Assembly (NCBI GenBank): GCA_035949055.1
Contig: DASZIO010000053.1
Span: forward strand, 124,001-188,000
Length of the DNA stretch: 64,000 bases
Source of the DNA: Bog-756 sp035949055
GTDB taxonomy: Bacteria; Actinomycetota; Acidimicrobiia; Acidimicrobiales; RAAP-2
Direction: 5' to 3'
The notes under the pieces were generated by a model. The model had not been told where the DNA came from and did no database searches. It saw nothing but the letters and a program-made list of their open reading frames with translations. Positions 1 through 9,045 of this stretch are shown piece after piece. Made by a program: the position numbers and the translations under genes. Each line of letters opens with the position of its first letter. Position 1 is the stretch's first letter.

Positions 1-175
1 GGAGACCGTCGCAGGCGGTCAGCACCGACGCCCACCAGGCCGAGGGCTCCTGCTCGGCCCGTCCTGGGGCCGGGTGCCGGGTCTCGACCGGGGTCACCGA
101 CAGGGCCACCAGCCCGTCCCGGTCCCAGATCGCCACCTTGGTGACGCTGGTGCCCGAGTCCACGGTCAGGATCAC
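1..175 (-). CDS. FGGY-family carbohydrate kinase, N-terminal part (cut by window edge)
   Basis: Reading leftward from a GTG at 173-175, the first residues are VILTVDSGTSVTKVAIWDRD. This is the phosphate-1 motif of the FGGY sugar kinase fold (an Asp-Ser-Gly-Thr loop followed by a Lys and hydrophobic strand), and a later E-P-S-A-W-W segment is also typical. FGGY kinases phosphorylate sugars such as xylulose, rhamnulose, gluconate or glycerol with ATP in the cytoplasm. The start overlaps the stop of the aldolase gene by four bases (GTGA, 172-175), so the two are translationally coupled. Only about 58 codons are visible, so the substrate cannot be judged. Position after an aldolase and a dehydrogenase suggests it feeds their pathway. 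Confidence 0.85.
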   Translation of the reverse strand, partial: MILTVDSGTSVTKVAIWDRDGLVALSVTPVETRHPAPGRAEQEPSAWWASVLTACDGL

Positions 176-951
176 GTGCTGTGCACGATCCGGGCCAGCT
201 GCGAGGCCATCACCGCCGGCGACGGCTCCTGGAGGACGGTCCGGCCGATGGCCAAGCCCGCGCCGCCACCGGCCATCACATCCCGGACCTCGTCGAGTAC
301 ACGGTCGCCCGACCCGTCCGCGTGCGGCCCGCCGAGGAACAGCACGGGGACGCCGACTGCCTCCACCACCCGGTTGACCGCCTCCACGCGGCGCCCGCCG
401 GGCGGGGCCTCGGGCACCGGGACCTTCAGGAGCGGGGCACCCAGGTCATGGGCGATCACCGCGGCCAGCACGATGTCGGTGGTCTCCTTGGACATCGCGG
501 CACTCCGCCACAGGATGGGCTCGATCAAGGCCTCCAGTCCCGCAGAACGCGCCTCCTCGAGCACCCGGCCCAGAAGTTCGAGCGGGACCGCGCCGCCCGG
601 GTCGTCGAGCGCGATGCGAGTCATCAGCTTGACACCCGTCCACCCTTCGTCCCGGGCCCGGCCCACGCTAGCCACCAGGCGGTCGTCGAGCTCGAACGCC
701 GAACCGGCCAGACCGGTGCGGTTGAGGGACAGGTAGGTGCAGTGGTCGGGACGGATCGCGCCTGCCTCCGCCAGGTCGGTGAGGGGTTGCGCGCTGGCCA
801 GGAGGCCGTCGCAGTGGGGCAGGGCCGCAGTGAGGGCCCCCAGGTAGTCGGCATAGTGCTCGATGGTCATGACACCGCGGGCACGATGGTCGGCCGCCAG
901 CACCAGGGCCGGAACGCCGAGCGACCGGCCCCCTTGCGGGCCTTCGGTCAC
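172..951 (-). CDS. Class I aldolase of the DeoC/FbaB/LacD fold, 259 aa
   Basis: The product has the Schiff-base TIM-barrel aldolase pattern: an AADHRARGV motif near residues 19-27, a Lys in GVKLMTR (K108), a second Lys in LLKVPVP (K176), which fits the Schiff-base position, and a C-terminal phosphate-binding GAGLAIGR loop. Such enzymes cleave phosphorylated sugars or sugar acids in the cytoplasm. I chose the GTG at 949-951 because it gives the N-terminus expected before the AADH motif and a GTGA overlap with the upstream dehydrogenase stop. The downstream FGGY kinase also starts by a GTGA overlap, so kinase and aldolase probably act in sequence. It resembles the Cgl0159-type aldolases of inositol and deoxysugar clusters, but the substrate is unknown. 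Confidence 0.8.
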   Translation of the reverse strand: MTEGPQGGRSLGVPALVLAADHRARGVMTIEHYADYLGALTAALPHCDGLLASAQPLTDLAEAGAIRPDHCTYLSLNRTGLAGSAFELDDRLVASVGRARDEGWTGVKLMTRIALDDPGGAVPLELLGRVLEEARSAGLEALIEPILWRSAAMSKETTDIVLAAVIAHDLGAPLLKVPVPEAPPGGRRVEAVNRVVEAVGVPVLFLGGPHADGSGDRVLDEVRDVMAGGGAGLAIGRTVLQEPSPAVMASQLARIVHST

Positions 952-1835
952 GACAGACCGGCAAGCGCCATGATCACCTTGGCCACCGACGAGAAGTCCT
1001 CGCGCCCGTAGCCAGCGGTGGTGGCGGCGGTCAGAGCCTGACGGACGGTGGCCGTCCCCGTCAGCGGAACGCCGACGCGGGCGCCATACCCCAGGGCCAG
1101 GTCGAGATCCTTCGCCATCAGGTCGGTCATGAACCCCGGGCGCCATCCGTTGGACGCGGGGCTCTCGGCCACCACTCCGGGGACCGGAAGGCGGGTGCGC
1201 ACGGCCACGCAGTCCCCGGTCGAGTGCACCAGTACTTCGAGGAGCTTGTCGAGGTCGACGCCGGACTTGACCGCCAGCGCGGTGGCCTCCGATGTGGCCA
1301 GCATCTGCGCGGCATAGATCAAATTGTTGCAGAGCTTGACCACCTGACCCATGCCGGTGGCTCCGACGTGGACGATGCGGGCGGCAAAGGCATCGAGGGC
1401 GGGACGAGCGACCTCGAGCGTGGACGCCTCCCCTCCCACCATGACCGTGAGCGTTCCGGCTTGGGCGCCGGCGGTGCCTCCGGACAGTGGAGCGTCGAGA
1501 AATCCGGCGCCGGCCGCCGTGACCCGCTGGTGCTGAGCCCGGGTCACCTCGGGGTCGATGGTGGAGCAGTCCACTACCACCTGGCCGGCCCGCAATTCCG
1601 GGAGCATGGCATCGATGACGTCGACCACCTGGGGCGAGCTCGGGACGCACAGGATCACCGTCTCGGCCGAGGCCGCCACGCCGGCCGGAGAGCCGCCGGA
1701 TCGCGCACCGAGTGCGACCGCCTGGTCCACCGGGCCCTGACTGCGCGACGCCACCGTCACCTCGTGTCCGGCCTCGAGCAGATGGCGGGTCATGGGCAGC
1801 CCCATGGCCCCGAGGCCGATGAAGCCGACTTGCAT
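948..1835 (-). CDS. NAD(P)-dependent 3-hydroxyisobutyrate dehydrogenase family oxidoreductase, 295 aa
   Basis: The N-terminus is a Rossmann fold with the GLGAMG dinucleotide loop (residues 7-12). The family substrate loop DAPLSGG lies at residues 114-120, and the catalytic Lys is K167 in GQVVKLCNN. Members oxidise or reduce beta-hydroxyacids (3-hydroxyisobutyrate, tartronate semialdehyde, 6-phosphogluconate relatives). Length matches the roughly 295-residue norm. The ATG at 1833-1835 has a strong GAGGAGG ribosome site seven bases upstream. It is followed by the aldolase with a four-base overlap, which suggests that it handles a semialdehyde or hydroxyacid made or used by that aldolase. The exact substrate cannot be read from sequence. 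Confidence 0.85.
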   Translation of the reverse strand: MQVGFIGLGAMGLPMTRHLLEAGHEVTVASRSQGPVDQAVALGARSGGSPAGVAASAETVILCVPSSPQVVDVIDAMLPELRAGQVVVDCSTIDPEVTRAQHQRVTAAGAGFLDAPLSGGTAGAQAGTLTVMVGGEASTLEVARPALDAFAARIVHVGATGMGQVVKLCNNLIYAAQMLATSEATALAVKSGVDLDKLLEVLVHSTGDCVAVRTRLPVPGVVAESPASNGWRPGFMTDLMAKDLDLALGYGARVGVPLTGTATVRQALTAATTAGYGREDFSSVAKVIMALAGLS

Positions 1836-1894
1836 GGAATCCTCCTCGTGGCAGAGCGGAGTGTCCGGCGCTGACGACCGGACAGTCGGGCGGA

Positions 1895-3244
1895 TCAGAC
1901 CTTGAACTGGGGGAGCCACGGCGCGGTGCCGGCCAGGAGCTCGGTGACCATCTCCTCGGTCCGATGCAGGTCACCGCGTCCGGCCAGCGGGTCCAGGAAG
2001 AACGCCGCGTCGGCCAGAGACCGGTCGCCGTCGACGGCGGCGGCCACGGTTAGCTCAGCCACGGCCACATGTCGCCGGACCAGCTCGGCGTAGAGAGGTG
2101 GCAACGGGGCGATGTCGCGCCCGTGGACGCCCGCGGCGTCGATGGTACCGATCGACTCGACCACCACGTCGGCGGGGACATCGGGCACCTGGCCCGCGTT
2201 CGGGATGTTCACCGGCAGTTCCCGCCGGGCCCCGGTGACCAGCGAGTCGATGACCAGGGCGGGGAGTTCGCCGGACGGCCATGTCTGGAGATCCTTCTGG
2301 CCGGCCAGCCAGTTGTCCACGTCAGCGATGTACCCCTGCTGGTGCTCCTCCCGTCGGGCGATCGAGGTGAGCTCAATGTTGTACTTGGCTCCCCATCCGG
2401 ACTCCTCGGTCAGGACCCAGGGAAGGAACTCGGCGATATGGCGGTCGCCGGCCGCCGGAAGCGCGCCCCACTTGTCGAGCAGGGTGAGCTTGAGTACATG
2501 GCGTTGGACGAAGTCGAGTCTCGAGAACTGCTCGGCCGGTGGCCGCCCGGGGGAGGGCACCAGCGCGGCGAGTCCCCCAGCCTCGTCAACCATGCCGGCC
2601 AGGATGGCGAACCCGTCCTCTCCGTCGACCTCCAGGGCAGTGACCACCGGCAGGTGGTTGACGCCGGCCACCGTCGGCCGGACCGACTCGGCCGGTCGGC
2701 CCAGGGCGATGGCCAGGTCCATCGACCAGTTCCCGACTTCGTGGCAGAGACCGACGGCCTTGATCCCCGTCTGCCGGCAGACGGCCCGGGTGAGGCAGGT
2801 CATGGGATTGGTGATGTTGAGCATCCACGCGTCAGGACACACATCCTCCATGTCCGCAGCCACGCTCACCAGCACCGGGATGTTGCGCAGCGAGCGGTTG
2901 ACGCCGCCCGGACCGACGGTGTCGCCGACCGACTGACGGATGCCGAAACGAGCCGGCACGTCGAGGTCTACGGCCATCGAGTCGAAACCACCGGTCGAGA
3001 TGGTGACGATCACGAAGTCGGATCCCTCGAGAGCGGCACGCTGGTCGGTGGTCGTGGCGAACGTGGCCTTGGCGTCGAGCGCGTCGCTCACCATGTGGCC
3101 GAGCGCCTCCATCTTGCCGAGTGGCTCGGGGTCGATGTCCTCCAGCACGATGTGCGCGCCTCGCAGCGACGACGTGCCGAGGAGGTCGGCCAACAGTTCG
3201 GGTGTCCATTGGTAGCTGCCGCCGCCGATGATGGTGATCTGCAT
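1895..3244 (-). CDS. Glycoside hydrolase family 4 enzyme, 449 aa
   Basis: Begins MQITIIGGGS, the NAD-binding loop of GH4, with NITNP at about 143-147, Cys167-His168 in GLCHEVGN and His197 in GVNHLP. The Cys and His are the expected Mn2+ ligands. GH4 enzymes hydrolyse alpha or beta glycosides, often 6-phosphorylated ones, by a redox-elimination mechanism that needs NAD+ and Mn2+ in the cytoplasm. Length is normal. A TAGGAGCC ribosome site precedes the ATG at 3242-3244. It sits between GH1 and the dehydrogenase gene in the same operon. Whether it is an alpha-galactosidase, alpha-glucuronidase or phospho-glucosidase cannot be decided here. Confidence 0.88.
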   Translation of the reverse strand: MQITIIGGGSYQWTPELLADLLGTSSLRGAHIVLEDIDPEPLGKMEALGHMVSDALDAKATFATTTDQRAALEGSDFVIVTISTGGFDSMAVDLDVPARFGIRQSVGDTVGPGGVNRSLRNIPVLVSVAADMEDVCPDAWMLNITNPMTCLTRAVCRQTGIKAVGLCHEVGNWSMDLAIALGRPAESVRPTVAGVNHLPVVTALEVDGEDGFAILAGMVDEAGGLAALVPSPGRPPAEQFSRLDFVQRHVLKLTLLDKWGALPAAGDRHIAEFLPWVLTEESGWGAKYNIELTSIARREEHQQGYIADVDNWLAGQKDLQTWPSGELPALVIDSLVTGARRELPVNIPNAGQVPDVPADVVVESIGTIDAAGVHGRDIAPLPPLYAELVRRHVAVAELTVAAAVDGDRSLADAAFFLDPLAGRGDLHRTEEMVTELLAGTAPWLPQFKV

Positions 3245-3323
3245 GGGATGGCTCCTACGAGCGAAGGGTGACGGTTGCTGACATGGGAGTCACTCTAACC
3301 AGCCCCCACCTGGGGCCGCAGGG

Positions 3324-4868
3324 TCACGCCGGAGGGGGCGGGCCCACCGCGCCATCGCGGGCCCAGTTGATCAGCCGTCGGTAGGCACCGGCGGAATCGC
3401 GTCCCTCCGCGTCCGTCTCGAGCCAGCGGAACCCGCGGGGACCGCGTGAACGGTCGAGGCCGAAGATGCCGAACCGGGGCTCGTAACTCCCCCATTCGTA
3501 ATTGTCCACCAGTGACCAGTGCAGATAGGAGGTGACCGGTATCCCTTCGGCGATGGCATCGACGACCGCGCCGACGTGCTCGCGCAGGTAGCGGGGCCGG
3601 TTCCAACCGTCGCGCCGAGGGTACGAGCGACCATGTCGGACTCGGTTGCAGAGGCCGTTTTCGACGACCCAGAGCGGGATGCCCGGCAACAGCTGGCGCT
3701 GGTCCCGACACCACCGGGTCATTGCCCCGGGATCAGGGACGACGTCCCAGATGGCCCGCGACGGCTCCCAGTGCCTTCCACCCGACGAGCGGTGGCCGGG
3801 GAGGCGGGAGGCGTGGCTGGCCACCGGGTCGTACCAGTCGAACCCGCTGGCGTCGAGGGGGCGCTCGTGCGGTCCTTCGTAGACCGCGTCGAGGACCCGA
3901 CGCGGCGCGGCGCGTCCGAGACGCGCGCGCACCAGGCCGTCGAGCACCGACCGGCGCCGGTCCGGCTCGCCGTAGGGTGACGCCGCGGCGAACAGGCGGC
4001 GCAGGAGGGACTCGCCGGCCCCCCCAGGCGGGAAGAGGCCGTCGTGGGTGGCCCTCCGCTCGTCGACCCAGGCGTCGACGTCGGAGCGGCCAACCCCCGC
4101 GGACCGGACAGTCAGGATATCGGTGAGCATTCGGTCGTGCTCGTAGAGGGAGGACGAGCTGGTGTTGACCGTGACCATGGCCTCGGGTTGGGCCTCGTGG
4201 ATGGCCCCGTACGCGAGGACATGGGCGGTGAGCAGGTTGTCGAGCACGCTGAAGGCGTCGCCGACCGCCATCTGCCGGCCCGGCGGGTACGCCCCCTCGA
4301 TCCAGCCCATCAGGGCGACGATGTTCGGTTCGTTGATGGTGACCCATTTCCGACAACGAGGGGCCAGCCGCGGGACCACCCGGGCCACGTGGGCCGCGAA
4401 CCGATCAGGGGCGTCGCGGTCGAGCCAGAACTCCTCGCCCAACCAGGCCGGGTGCGTGAAGTGGTGCAAGCTCACCACTGGCTGCATGCCCCGCTGGTGA
4501 CACCCGTCGAGAATCCGCAGGTACCCGTCGAGCGCAGCCTCGTCGAAATGCCCTTCTTCTGGCTCGAGCCGCGTCCATTCGACCGAAAGCCGGAAGGCGT
4601 CGCACCCGAGTGACGCCGCCCGGTCGAGGGCCTCCTCGGGCTGGAGCCAGAATCCGCAGGCGTTCCCCGAGACCTCGATCCGCCCGCCCGCCTCGAAGCG
4701 GGCCCAGTTGTTGGCCGGTTCGCCGGGGCCGTTGTAGCCCCCCTCGACCTGGAACCCGGCCGTTGCCACACCGAAGGAAAACCCGTCGGGCAGGGCCACC
4801 GAACCCCGCTGCGAGGTCAACACCTCCCCCGAACCCCCGTCTGCCGCAGCATCGGGAGAGTATGGCAT
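3324..4868 (-). CDS. Glycoside hydrolase family 1 beta-glycosidase, 514 aa
   Basis: GH1 landmarks are present in order: FSFGVATAGFQVEGG near residues 30-44, the acid/base Glu180 in TINEPN, the nucleophile Glu403 in WVVENGL and the YLHWSLVDNYEWGSY segment near the C-terminus. No export signal is seen, so it probably acts on imported oligosaccharides. The ATG at 4866-4868 has no clear ribosome site. A GTG or TTG around residues 16-17, next to GGGGGAG, is an alternative and would remove only the non-conserved leader. The gene lies 38 bases after the lipoprotein gene and 79 before GH4, in the same direction. Confidence 0.87.
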   Translation of the reverse strand: MPYSPDAAADGGSGEVLTSQRGSVALPDGFSFGVATAGFQVEGGYNGPGEPANNWARFEAGGRIEVSGNACGFWLQPEEALDRAASLGCDAFRLSVEWTRLEPEEGHFDEAALDGYLRILDGCHQRGMQPVVSLHHFTHPAWLGEEFWLDRDAPDRFAAHVARVVPRLAPRCRKWVTINEPNIVALMGWIEGAYPPGRQMAVGDAFSVLDNLLTAHVLAYGAIHEAQPEAMVTVNTSSSSLYEHDRMLTDILTVRSAGVGRSDVDAWVDERRATHDGLFPPGGAGESLLRRLFAAASPYGEPDRRRSVLDGLVRARLGRAAPRRVLDAVYEGPHERPLDASGFDWYDPVASHASRLPGHRSSGGRHWEPSRAIWDVVPDPGAMTRWCRDQRQLLPGIPLWVVENGLCNRVRHGRSYPRRDGWNRPRYLREHVGAVVDAIAEGIPVTSYLHWSLVDNYEWGSYEPRFGIFGLDRSRGPRGFRWLETDAEGRDSAGAYRRLINWARDGAVGPPPPA

Positions 4869-4906
4869 CGTCGGGCAGACCGCCCCGACGGCCCGCGCCG
4901 GGTCGC

Positions 4907-6097
4907 TCAGCCGGGCGGAACCTGCCAGTCGACGAGGTTCGGGCTGCGGGCCACACCGATTTCGGCGTGCCCCCAACCCCCGAACCGGGTGAGCTCCGGG
5001 CTGCCCGCGTAGAACAGGTAATAGAAATGGCCGGGCCGGGAGCTGGCGTCGCAGATGAACGCCGAATTGGCGTGCTCGAACCCGAGACTCGAGATGCCCG
5101 GACCGCTGTCGAAGGGTTGTGACGGCACGCTCAGCTGGTAGCCGCCGCTCCAGTCCAGCCATCCGGTCGCGGTGCTCGGGTCACCGGCCAGGCTGAACAG
5201 CCAGGGTTGGTCCAGGGTGTTGGAAGTGGCCACCAGGTGCCAGCGACCGGCCAGCGTGAGGAACTCGTAGTTCTCGACGGTGTCCCCGTTCACGCTGATG
5301 TCCGGGCGGCCGACCAGTGTCCAGGGCCCCTGCGGCGACCCGTTCGTCGACCGGGCGATCTCGAAGACGGCCGGCTGGGCCGGCGATGAGTACTTGAAGC
5401 CCAGCAGCAGCTGATGGCCCGAGGACACCAGGGCGCCGTCGATCATCCGGTCGGCCGGCGCCGGCGCCAGCGACGCGGCCAAGGGCTGGGGGCCCGACCA
5501 GGTCCGAAGGTCCTTCGACGTGCGGTAGAAGAGCCGGTCCTGGGCGCCCGCGGCCGTCGAAGGCTGATCGGTCTGTACCGAGGACCCGGTATCGGATTGA
5601 TACGTGACGACGTAGCTGCCGTCCGGAGCACGCACTACGTCGGGCGAAGCCACACCCAGCACGCCGGGTTGGCGCGGCCAGACCGTCGGCCGCGACCAGT
5701 GCACGAGGTTCTGGCTGGTGGCGGTCGCGATGTCCCATCGCACCCCGCCCGGTAGCGAGCGATCGTCGGTGACGTAGCTGAACAGGAGATGCCAGGAACC
5801 GCCGGCCCACACGATGGCCTCGTCCTTCACCCCGGCGCGGGGATCCGAAAAGACCGGATTCGAGAGATGGGGCCAGTCGACGTTAGCCGAGCCGGCTGCG
5901 CCTGCCAGGCAGGCGTGCCCGGCTCCTGCGGCCAGCTGGGCTGGGGAGAGCGCCCCGGTACTGCCGGAGAGCGTCGACGCGGACGGGCCCGCACCGCAGG
6001 CGCCGAACGCCACCGCCGTCACCGTCATGGCCAACAGGGGCCGGCCGCAACGAAACCGGCGCCGGCGGGAACACCCGCCCGCGGCGCGCCCGGTCAC
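4907..6097 (-). CDS. Secreted lipoprotein with five-bladed beta-propeller glycosidase fold (GH43-like), 396 aa
   Basis: After a basic stretch, a hydrophobic segment ends in a lipobox, AVAFGAC, at about residues 30-36, so the mature protein should be membrane-anchored outside the cell. The body has repeated propeller-type strands (VKDEAIVWAGGSWHLLFSY, SPDVVRAPDGSYVVTY, DRMIDGALVSSGHQLLLGF, AEIGVARSPNLVDW). These match the clan of GH43, GH62 and GH117 arabinanase-like enzymes. An Asp near VKDE and a Glu in VENYEF could be catalytic, but I cannot assign them. Its GTG start overlaps the stop of the GH78 gene by four bases, implying co-translation. A non-catalytic glycan-binding role is possible. 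Confidence 0.7.
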   Translation of the reverse strand: MTGRAAGGCSRRRRFRCGRPLLAMTVTAVAFGACGAGPSASTLSGSTGALSPAQLAAGAGHACLAGAAGSANVDWPHLSNPVFSDPRAGVKDEAIVWAGGSWHLLFSYVTDDRSLPGGVRWDIATATSQNLVHWSRPTVWPRQPGVLGVASPDVVRAPDGSYVVTYQSDTGSSVQTDQPSTAAGAQDRLFYRTSKDLRTWSGPQPLAASLAPAPADRMIDGALVSSGHQLLLGFKYSSPAQPAVFEIARSTNGSPQGPWTLVGRPDISVNGDTVENYEFLTLAGRWHLVATSNTLDQPWLFSLAGDPSTATGWLDWSGGYQLSVPSQPFDSGPGISSLGFEHANSAFICDASSRPGHFYYLFYAGSPELTRFGGWGHAEIGVARSPNLVDWQVPPG

Positions 6098-8961
6098 TGG
6101 GCCGCGGTGCTGAGGATACGGTACGTGCCGGCCCGGACCTCGAGGTGGGCGGACCCTGCCGACGTTCCGAGCAGCCGGATCCCCTCCACCTCGCGCAGCG
6201 GCTGGCCCCCTTCGGTCACGTCAGCGGCTTGGACGGCGGGCACGCTGACGTGCGCCACCGCGTTCGCCGGCACGGTCAGGGCGAGGGAGAAGCCGGCCTC
6301 GGCGGACTCCGGTCGGGCCCAGGCCACTGTGATGGTGCCGCGCGGGGTCGGAACCGTGCCGCTCGCCGTGTTCAGCCCACCCGTGGGCGGCGTCACCTCG
6401 AACGTGGCGAACCCAGGCTCGAGGGGGCTCACCCCGAGCAGTGTGCGCTGGATCTCGAGTGCGACCGGGGAGCCCCAGCCGTGGGACATGCTGTCCCCGT
6501 TGGCATCGGACGGGTTCCACACCTCCCAGGTGAAGGTCGCACCGCGGGCGAGAATGTTGGCCCAGCCGTCCGTGGTGGCATCCACCAGTCGGGACACCAG
6601 GTCGTCGTACCGGCCGGCCATGGCCATCGTTCGCAGGACCTCCGCGGCCGTCTGCGGCGGGGCCTGCATGCCGAGGCTGCTGACGTAAGCGGCCACCGTG
6701 CCGAGCCGGTCAGCCGGCACCACCCCGTAGCTGACTGCGCAGGCGTTGGCCGTCTGCGAGGCCGACGGGATCTGGGACCCGTCGGCGGCCAGCCCGTCCA
6801 CGTAGGTCCCGTCCGGCCTGGTCAGTCGCCGGTTGATGGCCGCGGCCAGCCCCCGGGCCCGACGTCGGGGCTGGGCGACCTCAGCCGATGGCCGCCCGAG
6901 CTCCTGGGCCACGTCCGCGGTCCGGCCGAAGACATTGACCCCGAGGACGTTCAGGCGGGTCACCACCGGAAAGGTGTAGTAGATGTTCGTGGCGGGCAGG
7001 GCGGAGACGAGCCCGGTCCGCTCCGAGACGGACCCCTGGACATAGTCGGCGATCCGGGTCATGACGCCGTAGACCATCGACAGCAGCGCCCGGTCGCCGG
7101 TGTACATCCAGTACTGCCACACCCATTCCGGATAGACCTCGGTGAACTCGTTGATGTCGAGGGCGCCGAGACCGGTCGGGTAGATCTTGTTCACCGCCCC
7201 GTTCGGCCAGTAGCGGGCCTGGGACTGGGCGAACTCGAGCAACGACTTGCGGCTGAGGTTCTGCTCCCCGAACACGGCCATGGCCGTCCGGGACTCGTTG
7301 AACCCGTCGAACAACCATGGTCCCTTCTCCCGGGTCGGGGTGTCGATGTACTGCTCTTGGGCGGTGAACAGGGCCGAATGCGCGCCGAGGTCGAATTCGG
7401 CGTCGACGATGGGCTGGTCGGAGGAGAAGGTGGCGGGGGTCACCGAGGGCAGGGCGGTGTGTCGGGTGAGAGCGACGACGTCGGCCGGGGCAAGCGTCTC
7501 GCCCGGATTGTCGATCTGGAAATAACGGAAACCCAGGTAGTCGAAGGGGTGGAACTCCTCCTCGCCACCGCGCTGCACGTAGCTGTAGCTCATGTCGGTG
7601 TGCTGGGTCCCGTGCTGGATCGATACCTGTCCCGGCACGCCGGTGAAGGGTTGTCCCGGGGTCGGCTCGTCGAGGAGGTAGCCCGCGCGCATGGTGACGG
7701 TCCGGCCGGCCACCCCCCGGTGGAAGGCCACGGTCGGGACCGCGGCGTAGACCTTGCCGAAGTCGGCCACCACTGCGCCCGACGACAGCGTCTGGAGGGA
7801 GACCGGGGAGACCGGCTGCTCGACGGTCCTCGTCCGGACCGGCACCAGACGGGTCCACGGCGGCGTCGGCGCCCGGCCGATCACAGTCGCCTTCGACCAG
7901 CTCCGGTCGTCGAAGCCGGGGAGCAGCCAACCGACGGGCATGGCCGGGCCGTCGATGTTCTCGGTGAAATCGACGAGGTCACCCTCGAGGTCACGCTGGG
8001 TACCGGGGAGCCACGGTCCCTTGAGCACCCGCCACCGTCGATCGGTCACCTGCGTCTGGACCTGCCCGTCGGCGTAGTGCACGTTGATCTGGGCGATGAC
8101 CCCGGGCTGCCCGGCTGGATGTCCCTTGGTCGGTCCCTGCCAGCTGGTCACCAGCCCCACCGCGTTGGCTGCCCCCGGCACCAGCAGACCGGTCACGTCG
8201 AGCGTCTCGTAGTACATCGAGTCGGGAAAGCTGTAGGCCTGACCCTTGCCGGCGCGCCGGCCGTTCACGTAGAGCTCGTATTGCTGGTCACCCGAGACGA
8301 ACGCCCGAGCTCGGACGATCGGTCCCTGACGGAGGAGGAACTGGCGGCGGGCATAGGTGTACTGGTCCGGCGCCTCCGCGGCCGAGACCCCCCTCCCGAT
8401 CCAGGAGGCACGCCAGTGATCGTTGCCGAGCCCGGTCTCGAAGTCGGCCGGGGCCGACTGCGGTCCCGGCCGGCCGGCGGCATCCCAGGTCTGCACGGTC
8501 CACTGGTACGCGGTGTCGGGCGCCAGTCGAGGACCTCGGTAGGGCACGAAGGCCTGCTCCGAGGAGGTCACTCGGCCGGTGTCCCAGACCGCGGCCGGCG
8601 CGCCGGGCCCACCAGCCGGACCGATCACCCGGACGCGGTAAGCGCTCTGGCGCGCCCCTCGCCGGGAGTCACCGGACAGCCAGGCGAAGTAGACATCATC
8701 CGGGTCGAGCCCGATCGGAAGGTCCAGCCCGTCGACGGTGAGGGTCAGTGGCGTGCCCGCGCCGTCGGGGTCGACGGCTCCGGTCGGATCCGGCGCCTGG
8801 CCCGGGTTGGCTTCCGCATTCGGGTGGGTCGCCCCCGCTCCGTCCGGTGACACCACCGCGCCGACGGCCAGGCCGGCCGCACCCATGAGCCCGCCGCCGA
8901 GAAGCTGGCGCCGACTCATGGTCCACGTACGCGGCGGTCGGCCGCGAGGCTCGTCGACCAT
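6094..8961 (-). CDS. Tat-exported GH78-like alpha-L-rhamnosidase, 955 aa
   Basis: A twin-arginine signal (SRRQLLGGGLMGAAGLAVG, residues 16-34) predicts folded export. The body has the bacterial rhamnosidase order: an N-terminal beta domain with the Trp-Leu-Ser-Gly-Asp and QSAYRVRV motifs, a carbohydrate-binding region, then an (alpha/alpha)6 barrel containing DTPTREKGPW, EVWNPSDANGDSMSHGWGS and a C-terminal beta sandwich ending near PTPRGTITVAW. It should release terminal L-rhamnose from glycans or glycosides. The leaderless -10 box at 8968-8973 favours the ATG at 8959-8961. A second Met (MSRRQ) would leave a standard Tat leader. It is the first gene of the operon that runs left past the window edge. 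Confidence 0.83.
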   Translation of the reverse strand: MVDEPRGRPPRTWTMSRRQLLGGGLMGAAGLAVGAVVSPDGAGATHPNAEANPGQAPDPTGAVDPDGAGTPLTLTVDGLDLPIGLDPDDVYFAWLSGDSRRGARQSAYRVRVIGPAGGPGAPAAVWDTGRVTSSEQAFVPYRGPRLAPDTAYQWTVQTWDAAGRPGPQSAPADFETGLGNDHWRASWIGRGVSAAEAPDQYTYARRQFLLRQGPIVRARAFVSGDQQYELYVNGRRAGKGQAYSFPDSMYYETLDVTGLLVPGAANAVGLVTSWQGPTKGHPAGQPGVIAQINVHYADGQVQTQVTDRRWRVLKGPWLPGTQRDLEGDLVDFTENIDGPAMPVGWLLPGFDDRSWSKATVIGRAPTPPWTRLVPVRTRTVEQPVSPVSLQTLSSGAVVADFGKVYAAVPTVAFHRGVAGRTVTMRAGYLLDEPTPGQPFTGVPGQVSIQHGTQHTDMSYSYVQRGGEEEFHPFDYLGFRYFQIDNPGETLAPADVVALTRHTALPSVTPATFSSDQPIVDAEFDLGAHSALFTAQEQYIDTPTREKGPWLFDGFNESRTAMAVFGEQNLSRKSLLEFAQSQARYWPNGAVNKIYPTGLGALDINEFTEVYPEWVWQYWMYTGDRALLSMVYGVMTRIADYVQGSVSERTGLVSALPATNIYYTFPVVTRLNVLGVNVFGRTADVAQELGRPSAEVAQPRRRARGLAAAINRRLTRPDGTYVDGLAADGSQIPSASQTANACAVSYGVVPADRLGTVAAYVSSLGMQAPPQTAAEVLRTMAMAGRYDDLVSRLVDATTDGWANILARGATFTWEVWNPSDANGDSMSHGWGSPVALEIQRTLLGVSPLEPGFATFEVTPPTGGLNTASGTVPTPRGTITVAWARPESAEAGFSLALTVPANAVAHVSVPAVQAADVTEGGQPLREVEGIRLLGTSAGSAHLEVRAGTYRILSTAAQ

Positions 8962-8967
8962 CCTCGA

Positions 8968-8973
8968 ACATTA
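8968..8973 (-). promoter_or_regulatory. Putative leaderless -10 box (TAATGT) of the GH78 operon
   Basis: On the minus strand TAATGT is followed by exactly six bases and then the ATG at 8961. This matches the TANNNT box of actinobacterial sigma-A promoters driving leaderless mRNA. No convincing -35 is visible. Confidence 0.5.
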
Positions 8974-9045
8974 ACGGCGGGAGCAGGGCGGGCCCGGTCC
9001 CAGCCGGTTCGTCACTCGGGACCGGGGCCGCGGCTGCGGGTCGTT

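Noticed and set aside
172..1974. 600-residue open frame over the aldolase and dehydrogenase
   Set aside because: Only its last 259 codons make the aldolase; the rest is the antiframe of the dehydrogenase gene.
6145..8850. 901-residue open frame antisense to GH78
   Set aside because: Shadow of the high-GC coding strand; no domain, rich in Gly, Arg and His.
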